This document shows positions 7,544 to 12,405 of a stretch of DNA of 14,812 bases, piece by piece. Origin of the DNA: CAYUYH01 sp964449175. Its GTDB lineage: Bacteria; Planctomycetota; Phycisphaerae; SM23-33. Each line of letters begins with the position of its first letter. Within the stretch, counting starts at the first letter, position 1. The stretch is from positions 1 through 14,812 of the forward strand of contig CAYUYH010000034.1 of assembly GCA_964449175.1 (NCBI GenBank). Reading direction: 5' to 3'. The notes under the pieces are model-generated. The model had not been told where the DNA came from. It was given only the letters and a program-made list of their open reading frames with translations, and ran no database searches. A program made the translations under genes and the position numbers.

Positions 7544-7765
7544 AAGACCTGTACTCGTGTCGATGGCGCATCTATCCCACTGCAATGTGGTGGGCTTCCT
7601 GGCGCGTCTCCTCGGATAGACGGGGGTAAAATCGGTTGTCTTGCCGGGGCGTGGAGGGTATGTTGCCTGCTTTCGCCCCCTTCGACGCCGCGCCGATGGG
7701 CAGTCAGCCGCCGCAGCCGGGCGCCGCCGGCTGACCTACGATGTCGCGCTTCAGGAGACAGCCGC
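7544..7765 (+). other. Long leader region of the GH4 gene with two possible RNA structures
   Basis: No credible gene is seen here. TCTATCC (7571-7577) can pair with GGATAGA (7614-7620), enclosing CCAC/GTGG (7577-7580 with 7587-7590). Downstream of the proposed promoter, GTCAGCCG (7703-7710) pairs perfectly with CGGCTGAC (7728-7735), close to the GH4 ribosome site (AGGAGA, about 7 bases before the ATG). The second hairpin would sit in the 5' leader and might affect expression; I match neither to a known riboswitch class. Confidence 0.35.
7636..7664 (+). promoter_or_regulatory. Candidate promoter of the GH4 gene
   Basis: TTGTCT (7636-7641; four of six) is followed by a 17-bp spacer and TATGTT (7659-7664; four of six). 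Transcription would start near 7671 and leave a leader of about 95 nt containing the 7703-7735 hairpin. TAAAAT at 7627-7632 is an alternative -10 but lacks a -35. Confidence 0.38.
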
Positions 7766-9142
7766 ATGCAGCACCCGAAGGTTACGGTACTCGGCTCGGG
7801 GAGCCTTTTCTTCGGCCGACAGGCCATCTGGCAGATGATCCACTCCCCCCACCTGCGGACGGGCACGCTGGCGCTGGTGGACACCGACGAGCAGCGGATG
7901 GACAAGATGGGCACGCTGGCCCAGAAGGTCGTCGACCACACCGGCGTGCCGCTGAAGATCGAGGCCTCCGCCGACCGCCGCGAGGTGATGGGCGGGTCGG
8001 ACTTCGTGATACTCAGCTTCGCGGACCGCTCGGCGATGTTCCGCGGGATAGACTGCGAGGTCTCCGAGCGGCACGGCGTCCGGATGTGCTCGGGCGACAC
8101 GATCGGGCCGGGCGGGATATTCCGGACGCTGCGCGAGTTCCCGGAGATCATGAAGGCCTGTGAGGACGTCCGGCAGCTCTGCCCCGATGCGTGGGTGATG
8201 AACTACATCAATCCCACCGCGGCGATGGGCGCGGGCATCCGAAGGTACTTCCCGGACCTCAAGAGCTTTGCACTGTGCGACGGGCCGCACATGCCGCATC
8301 TGAAGCGCCGCTACGCCATCCGCGCCGGCATTATCGCCACGGACGAAGAGTTCACCCCGGAGGTCGACCGCAAGTTCGACATGCGCATCGCCGGCGTGAA
8401 CCACTACACCTGGATGATCAAGGCCGAGTACGAAGGCACGGACGTCATGCCGAAGATCGCCGAGTGGCTGCGGGGCCAGGCCGCCACCGAGACCGTCGGC
8501 GGCGACACCGGCGCCAAGGCCCTGCACAACGAGCGCGTGAGCTGGGAGCTTTACAAGATCTTCGGCTACGTCGGCACGTGCGTACCGCACAGCAAGGAGT
8601 ACGTGCGGTTCTGGCAGGGGCTGGGCAGGGGCGAGGAGAGCATTCCGCCGCTGTCGATCTGGCAGGCCGAGCCGCGATACAAGCGACACGACGCGATGTG
8701 GGAGCAGGTGGACGGCTTCCTCGACGGGTCGATCGGCATCGACACGTATATGACCACGTTCAAGCCCGACCACGCCACCGACATCATCGAGAGCATCGTC
8801 GGCAAGCTCAACAAGACGTTCTACCTGAACACCGCAAACGACGGCGCGGTGACGAACATGGACGACGGGGACTTCCTGGAGCTGGCCTGCAGCATCGACA
8901 AGAAGCACATCAAGACCCACCCCGTCGGCGATATGCCGCGATGCCTGCGAGGCCTGCAGACGCAGGTGCTGGACGCTCACATGGCCGCGGTGGCCGCGGC
9001 CGTGTCGTGCGACCGAGACGACCTGCTGCGGGCGATGCTGATCGACCCGATCGTCAACTCCATCGGCGACGCCAACGCGATCATCGACGAGCTGCTGGAA
9101 GCCGAGCGCGACGCGCTGCCGGCGAAATGGTTCGAGAGCTGA
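7766..9142 (+). CDS. Glycoside hydrolase family 4 enzyme (NAD+/metal-dependent alpha-glycosidase-like)
   Basis: 458 aa, the family's normal length. GH4 enzymes cleave glycosides by a redox-elimination mechanism using NAD+ and a divalent metal in the cytosol. Visible: Rossmann start KVTVLGSGSLFFG (5-17), acidic end of strand 2 LVDTDEQRM (37-45), CSGDTIGPGGIFRTLRE (108-124), NYINPTAAM (146-154), metal-ligand Cys171 in LCDGPH, and His213 in GVNHYTW, the second protein metal ligand. A conserved Tyr follows near GYVGTC. The subfamily motif reads CDGP, not CHSV (alpha-galactosidases), CHGx or CNVP, and only partly CDMP (phospho-alpha-glucosidases), so substrate is uncertain. Proximity to convergent galK suggests an alpha-galactoside, by inference only. 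ATG at 7766 has AGGAGA seven bases upstream. A good intrinsic terminator lies at 9221-9253. Confidence 0.93.
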   Translation: MQHPKVTVLGSGSLFFGRQAIWQMIHSPHLRTGTLALVDTDEQRMDKMGTLAQKVVDHTGVPLKIEASADRREVMGGSDFVILSFADRSAMFRGIDCEVSERHGVRMCSGDTIGPGGIFRTLREFPEIMKACEDVRQLCPDAWVMNYINPTAAMGAGIRRYFPDLKSFALCDGPHMPHLKRRYAIRAGIIATDEEFTPEVDRKFDMRIAGVNHYTWMIKAEYEGTDVMPKIAEWLRGQAATETVGGDTGAKALHNERVSWELYKIFGYVGTCVPHSKEYVRFWQGLGRGEESIPPLSIWQAEPRYKRHDAMWEQVDGFLDGSIGIDTYMTTFKPDHATDIIESIVGKLNKTFYLNTANDGAVTNMDDGDFLELACSIDKKHIKTHPVGDMPRCLRGLQTQVLDAHMAAVAAAVSCDRDDLLRAMLIDPIVNSIGDANAIIDELLEAERDALPAKWFES

Positions 9143-9212
9143 CCGAAGACCGGATTACCGGACTGCCGGATTGACGGATTGACGGAAGAGCTGGTTGGAG
9201 AAATACCGGAGG
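9140..9212. repeat. 8-bp periodic repeat array 3, starting at the GH4 stop codon
   Basis: Nine 8-bp steps begin at the stop TGA: TGACCGAA, GACCGGAT, TACCGGAC, TGCCGGAT, TGACGGAT, TGACGGAA, then two decayed units and TACCGGAG. Only the ACCGGATT-type unit is present; the CTGTTAG type is missing. Confidence 0.68.
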
Positions 9213-9220
9213 GCAGAGGG

Positions 9221-9253
9221 CGCGGCCGGGCCTGGCCTGGCCGCGATTGTTTT
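9221..9253 (+). terminator. Intrinsic terminator of the GH4 gene
   Basis: CGCGGCCGGGC (9221-9231) pairs with the complementary arm 9235-9245 (11 bp including one G-T wobble, 3-nt loop) and is followed at once by ATTGTTTT. This is the best stem-plus-T-tract in the window. On the minus strand there is no T-run, so it serves the plus-strand gene. Confidence 0.75.
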
Positions 9254-9288
9254 GCCGGAAGAAGCGAGTTAGCCACGACGCACATGAG

Positions 9289-9314
9289 CGCGGTGAAGCT
9301 CCTGCTTCGCCGCG
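9289..9314. terminator. Hairpin just past the galK stop codon
   Basis: An 11-bp stem (9289-9299 with 9304-9314) with a 4-nt loop lies 8 bp beyond the galK stop in the convergent gap. It contains one T-G pair, which is a wobble in plus-strand RNA but an A-C mismatch in galK mRNA. There is no T-tract on either side, so terminator function is uncertain. Confidence 0.4.
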
Positions 9315-9321
9315 ATCTCGC

Positions 9322-10485
9322 CTAGTCAATGGCAAGCGGGCCGGCGCCGGGCTGGGCCGTGGTCGCGAAGATGGGGCACTTGCGGCCGAACCGCGCTTCA
9401 AAGGCCTCCTGGACGGCCTGCGTGACGTCGTCGGCCTGGTCGGCATCGGCGAGTATGATAGCGCAGCCGCCAAAGCCGCCGCCGGTCATCCGCGCGCCGT
9501 GGACGCCCTCGGTCGCGGCGGCTGAGGCGACGATCACGTCCAGTTCCTCGCATGAGACCTCGTAGTCGTCCCGCAGCGAATCGTGCGAGGCGTACATCAG
9601 CTCGCCGAACCGCGCGAAGTCGCCGGCTACAAGAGCCTCGCAGGCGGCCAGCGTGCGAGCGATCTCCCCCACCACGTGGCGGGCCCGCATGAGCTGCTTG
9701 GCGTCGAGCTTGCCATCGGCCGCGGCGGCCTCGACGGCGGCACCATCCACATCGCGCAGTGCGGTCGCGCCCATGGCTGCGGCTGCCTCGTGACACTGCT
9801 GCCGTCGCACCGCGTAGCCGCCGTCGGATATCGCGTGCTTGACCTGCGTGTCAGCCACCAGCAATACCTTGGACGGGTCGCCGAACGGCACGTGGCGGAC
9901 CTCGCCGCTGCGGCAGTCCAGCAGCATCGCCCGCCCGCGCCTGGCCATGATCGCGATCGACTGATCCATGATGCCGCACGGCGCGCCGGCGAAGTCATGC
10001 TCGGCCGCCTGACATATCCGCGCGAGCTCACCCGGCGCGACCGACCCTTCCAGCCCGCTTGCCGCGAGCAGGGCCGTCGCCGTCGCCACCTCCAGCGCCG
10101 CCGAGCTGCTCAGCCCGCCGCCGAGGGGGATGTCGCTATCGAACAGCACGTCGGCGCCGGCGAGCTTTGCGCCGGCCGCCAGCAGACCGGCAACCACGCC
10201 GCGGCAGTAGTTGGCCCACGCCGGCTCGCCCGGGGCGACGGCCGAGTCCAGGTCCACGGAGGCGTCCTCGCCGGCGGCCTGGACGGAGGCGAAACGCACC
10301 GTGCGGTCGTCGCGCCGCGCGTGCATCGCGACGGTCTGGCGGTTGATGGCGATGGGCAGGACGAAGCCGTCGTTGTAGTCCGTGTGCTCGCCGATGAGGT
10401 TGACACGGCCGGGCGCGCGGACGGCGCCGGCGGGCAGGCGGCCGAAGTGCGAGGCGAAACGGGCGACGAGCGCATCCAGTTCCAT
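9322..10485 (-). CDS. galK: Galactokinase
   Basis: 387 aa from the chosen ATG. Phosphorylates galactose at C1 with ATP in the Leloir pathway. GHMP-kinase motifs are all present: galactose-binding signature RAPGRVNLIGEHTDYND (23-39, with Arg27), ATP-binding LGGGLSSSAALEVA (121-134), catalytic Asp174 in GIMDQS, and the C-terminal GARMTGGGFGGC. An upstream in-frame TTG at 10521 would add 12 residues, but that TTG is the first half of a perfect TTGACA -35 box, so I reject it. The ATG at 10485 has no Shine-Dalgarno and lies only 7 bases after the -10, which predicts a leaderless or nearly leaderless mRNA. galT and galE are not in the window; GH4 (convergent) and araD are the sugar-related neighbours. 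Confidence 0.97.
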   Translation of the reverse strand: MELDALVARFASHFGRLPAGAVRAPGRVNLIGEHTDYNDGFVLPIAINRQTVAMHARRDDRTVRFASVQAAGEDASVDLDSAVAPGEPAWANYCRGVVAGLLAAGAKLAGADVLFDSDIPLGGGLSSSAALEVATATALLAASGLEGSVAPGELARICQAAEHDFAGAPCGIMDQSIAIMARRGRAMLLDCRSGEVRHVPFGDPSKVLLVADTQVKHAISDGGYAVRRQQCHEAAAAMGATALRDVDGAAVEAAAADGKLDAKQLMRARHVVGEIARTLAACEALVAGDFARFGELMYASHDSLRDDYEVSCEELDVIVASAAATEGVHGARMTGGGFGGCAIILADADQADDVTQAVQEAFEARFGRKCPIFATTAQPGAGPLAID

Positions 10486-10492
10486 GCGACGG

Positions 10493-10521
10493 AAACTACC
10501 GGCGATTGGGCGAACTGTCAA
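10493..10521 (-). promoter_or_regulatory. galK promoter with consensus -35
   Basis: On the minus strand a perfect TTGACA (10521-10516), a 17-bp spacer, then TAGTTT (10498-10493; three of six). Transcription would begin at about 10486, directly at the ATG. This fixes the galK start and implies leaderless translation. Confidence 0.62.
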
Positions 10522-10530
10522 CGCGAACGA

Positions 10531-10615
10531 TAGGCTGTTAGGCGTTTAGACTGTTAGACTGTTCCGGAAGGAAGTGGAATACCGGAGGACCGGAGGCCCG
10601 GAACACCGAGAGACC
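10531..10615. repeat. 8-bp periodic repeat array 4, between galK and the thioredoxin-fold gene
   Basis: Same layout as array 2: TAGGCTGT, TAGGCGTT, TAGACTGT, TAGACTGT, then a transition and ATACCGGA, GGACCGGA, GGCCCGGA, ACACCGAG. It runs straight into the GTAG head of the REP-like element at 10616. Unlike arrays 1-3 it does not begin at a stop codon. Confidence 0.72.
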
Positions 10616-10744
10616 GTAGGGCATGCATCTTTGATGCACGCGGGTCTTCGACACCAGACATTCCGCGTGCAACCCGGCTTCGCCCTTCGACTCGCTGCGC
10701 TCGCTCAGGACTACGCCGGGCCTACGGCGAGTTGCACGCCCTAC
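10616..10744. repeat. REP/BIME-like element A (129 bp) with inverted GTAG-headed ends
   Basis: The left end GTAGGGCATGCA (10616-10627) and the right end, read on the other strand, GTAGGGCGTGCA (10744-10733) are inverted repeats with 11 of 12 matches. The left end opens a hairpin, GCATGCATC-TTT-GATGCACGC. A second inverted pair, TGCACGCGG and CCGCGTGCA, lies inside. Positions 10663-10705 match 11419-11461 in element B exactly (43 bp). The core includes one 33-bp unit at 10685-10717. A GTAG or GGAG tetranucleotide before a palindrome is the known signature of REPs moved by RAYT (Y1) transposases; no such transposase is in the window. Confidence 0.7.
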
Positions 10745-11322
10745 ACGAGGTCGCAGGCGTCCGGCGGCATCCAGTGGTTGTCCTTGCCGGACCACTTGAC
10801 GTTGCAGCCGATGGGGTTGGTCACGGCGATGGGCGGGTCGTTGCCGGCCAGCAGCGCGTCCAGCGCGTCGGCCAGCTCGTGGGTGGTCTCCTTGCCGGCC
10901 TGGCGCGGGTTGTCGTCCATTCGTCCGGTGTAACGCAGACGGCGCTGCTCGTCGAAAACGTAGTAGTGCGGCGTCCGCAGCGCCCCGTAGGCCAGCGCGA
11001 CCTCCTGAGTCTCGTCGCGGACGTAGGGGAAGGCGAAGCCCTTGTCGGCGGCACGCTGGATCATGTGCTCCATCGTGTCGGTCGGGTGGTTTTCCGTCTC
11101 GTTGGAATTGATGGCGATCATCGCGACGTCCCGCGGTGCGTACTTGTCGTGCAGGGCGTTCATGCGGTCCTCGCTGCCGACGACGTATGGGCAGTGGTTG
11201 CAGCTGAAGACCACGATCAGCAGTTTCGCGTCAGCGAAGTCGGCCAGCGTGTATCGCTTGCCGTCCACGCCGGGCAGATCGAAATCGGGCGCCTCGGCGC
11301 CGAGTTGCAGTGTGAATGCCAT
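10741..11322 (-). CDS. Thioredoxin-fold AhpC/TSA-family protein with CNHC motif
   Basis: 193 aa, cytosolic (no signal peptide). The AhpC/TSA/redoxin fold begins GAEAPDFDLPGVDGKRYTLADF and has strand VVFSCNHCPYV with CxxC at C41-C44. Later it has TPHYYVFDEQRRLRYTGRMDD, the usual cis-Pro and beta-hairpin region. The C-terminal TNPIGCNVKWSGK is typical of a group of small predicted thioredoxin/peroxiredoxin-like proteins. A reductase or peroxidase role is likely; the substrate is unknown. AGGA lies about 8 bases before the ATG. It is bracketed by REP-like elements A and B: the element A end supplies its TAG stop, and element B abuts its promoter. It is not obviously linked to its sugar-gene neighbours. 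Confidence 0.88.
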   Translation of the reverse strand: MAFTLQLGAEAPDFDLPGVDGKRYTLADFADAKLLIVVFSCNHCPYVVGSEDRMNALHDKYAPRDVAMIAINSNETENHPTDTMEHMIQRAADKGFAFPYVRDETQEVALAYGALRTPHYYVFDEQRRLRYTGRMDDNPRQAGKETTHELADALDALLAGNDPPIAVTNPIGCNVKWSGKDNHWMPPDACDLV

Positions 11323-11343
11323 GGTCGGGTTCCTTTCGTGACA

Positions 11344-11372
11344 ATTGTAGGTGCGCCGGACCGTAGGGCGTA
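11344..11372 (-). promoter_or_regulatory. Candidate promoter of the thioredoxin-fold gene overlapping REP element B
   Basis: TACAAT (11349-11344, five of six) lies 21 bases before the ATG at 11322, with the AAGGA ribosome site between. At a 17-bp spacing the -35 position (11372-11367, TACGCC) is a poor match and falls inside the palindrome of REP element B, which begins at 11364. Confidence 0.4.
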
Positions 11373-11600
11373 CAATTCATTGCACGCGGAAAGGTTCTCG
11401 CGCCGCCACCCCCATCCACCGCGTGCAACCCGGCTTCGCCCTTCGACTCGCTGCGCTCGCTTCCGGCTTCGCCCGCTGGCCTTCGCCGGACACGCAGGAC
11501 TACGCCCTTCGACTCGCTGCGCTCGCTCAGGACTACGCCCTTCGACTCGCTGCGCTCGCTCAGGACTACGCCGGGCCTTTGGCGAGTTTCCCGCCCCACA
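11364..11600. repeat. REP/BIME-like element B (about 237 bp) with expanded core
   Basis: Starts with GTAG and hairpin GCGTACAAT-TC-ATTGCACGC. Compared with element A, three inner pairs differ but still pair (CAAT/ATTG against CATC/GATG), which is covariation supporting a real structure. TTGCACGCGG and CCGCGTGCAA form a second inverted pair. The 43-bp identity with A (11419-11461) is followed by a diverged and then two perfect copies of the 33-bp unit. The right end, read on the minus strand, resembles that of A (GTGGGGCGGGAAACTCGCC). It fills most of the 319-bp gap between araD and the thioredoxin-fold gene; I see no gene there. Confidence 0.68.
11441..11572. repeat. 33-bp repeat unit: diverged copy plus perfect tandem pair
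   Basis: The 21-bp core starting CTTCGACTCGCTGCG occurs at 11441, 11507 and 11540, and once in element A at 10685. The copies at 11507-11539 and 11540-11572 are identical over 33 bp; the one at 11441 differs over its last 12 bp. On the minus strand one open frame reads LSERSESKG, a peptide often seen in spurious predicted proteins of many bacteria, so this is a widespread intergenic repeat rather than a gene. On that strand each unit follows a GTAG tetranucleotide. Confidence 0.82.
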
Positions 11601-11641
11601 GTCTGGGGGTCGCGCCGAGAGCCAGCCTTGCCCCCCACGAG

Positions 11642-12334
11642 TCAATCCTGCCCATAGTAGCGGTCTGGGCCGTGCTTGCGGAGGAAGTGCTTGTCGAGCA
11701 GGTCCTGGCTGATGGGCTTGGCGTACGGCTCGACCAAGCGCGTGACCGCGGCCATCTTCGCGACGTGCTCCAGCAGGATGGCGTTTCGCACAGCCGCGTC
11801 CGGCGTCTCGCCCCAGGCGAACGGCCCGTGCCCGGCCACCAGACCGACGGGGCAGGTGAGCGGGTCGCGCCCGGCGAGCATCTCGACGATGACCTTGCCG
11901 GTGTTGGCCTCGTATGCGTCGGCGATCTCGGCGGCGGTCAGCTCGCGCGTGCAGGGGACCGGCCCGTGGAAGTAGTCCGCGTGCGTCGTGCCGAGGGCGG
12001 GAATCGCCTTGCGTGCCTGTGCCCAGGCGGTGGCGTATAGGCTGTGTGTGTGGACCACGCCGCCTATCTCCGGCAGGGCGCGGTACAGTTCCGCGTGCGT
12101 CGGCGTGTCGCTGCTGGGGCGGAGCTTGGAGTGTATCGACTGGCCCGTCTCGATGCTGACGGTGACCATGTGCTCGGCCGCCATGCCCTCGTAGGCCAGG
12201 CCGGAGGGCTTGATGACCATGATGCCCGTGCCGCGGTCGATGCCGCTGACGTTGCCCCACGTGTCGATCACCAGTCCGCTGGCCGCCAGCCTGAGGTTCG
12301 CTTCGCAGACCGCCTGTTTGAGTTCTTCGAGCAT
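11642..12334 (-). CDS. araD: L-ribulose-5-phosphate 4-epimerase
   Basis: 230 aa, almost the same length as E. coli AraD (231). Converts L-ribulose 5-phosphate to D-xylulose 5-phosphate using Zn2+, linking L-arabinose use to the pentose phosphate pathway. Visible: DTWGNVSGIDR (24-34), IKPSG (41-45), PSSDTPTHAELY (73-84), zinc ligands H95 and H97 in VVHTHS, catalytic Asp120 in GTTHADYF, third zinc His169 in GHGPFAWG, and the C-terminal YYGQ. UlaF and SgbE are close relatives with the same chemistry. ATG 12334 is chosen because MLEELKQAV aligns with the family N-terminus; an upstream ATG at 12367 lies within the predicted -10. No Shine-Dalgarno is visible. Stop TGA is at 11642-11644. araA and araB are not in the window. 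Confidence 0.95.
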   Translation of the reverse strand: MLEELKQAVCEANLRLAASGLVIDTWGNVSGIDRGTGIMVIKPSGLAYEGMAAEHMVTVSIETGQSIHSKLRPSSDTPTHAELYRALPEIGGVVHTHSLYATAWAQARKAIPALGTTHADYFHGPVPCTRELTAAEIADAYEANTGKVIVEMLAGRDPLTCPVGLVAGHGPFAWGETPDAAVRNAILLEHVAKMAAVTRLVEPYAKPISQDLLDKHFLRKHGPDRYYGQD

Positions 12335-12365
12335 GGTCGAAAGCCTGTGTCGTTGTTGGTCGGCC

Positions 12366-12394
12366 ATTGTGCTGGGCGGCGGGTGCGGCGTCAA
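12366..12394 (-). promoter_or_regulatory. araD promoter
   Basis: On the minus strand TTGACG (12394-12389; five of six), 17-bp spacer, CACAAT (12371-12366; four of six). It lies in the 71-bp gap after the helicase-nuclease stop and would start a transcript about 25-30 bases before the ATG at 12334. araD can therefore be expressed apart from the upstream gene. Confidence 0.58.
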
Positions 12395-12405
12395 TAGTCC
12401 TCGCG

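Noticed and set aside
7751..8980. 409-codon minus-strand open frame opposite the GH4 gene
   Set aside because: Low-complexity His/Arg/Val composition typical of an antisense shadow; the GH4 motifs on the plus strand are decisive.
5170..10615. The 8-bp arrays as CRISPR arrays
   Set aside because: Units are only 8 bp with no spacers, and no cas genes are present. The AddA-like nuclease shares a fold with Cas4 but is part of a UvrD helicase.
10616..10744. Element A as a classic MITE with target-site duplication
   Set aside because: Its ends are inverted repeats, but the flanks (gagacc and acgagg) show no convincing direct duplication; REP/BIME-like is the better description.
11359..11641. Intergenic structured region as a riboswitch or noncoding RNA gene
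   Set aside because: Its structure is explained by REP-like palindromes repeated at 10616-10744, and it lacks features of a known riboswitch class.
11217..12260. 347-codon minus-strand frame spanning araD and the REP region, containing LSERSESKG
   Set aside because: It is out of frame with AraD and made largely of repeat translation; not a real protein.
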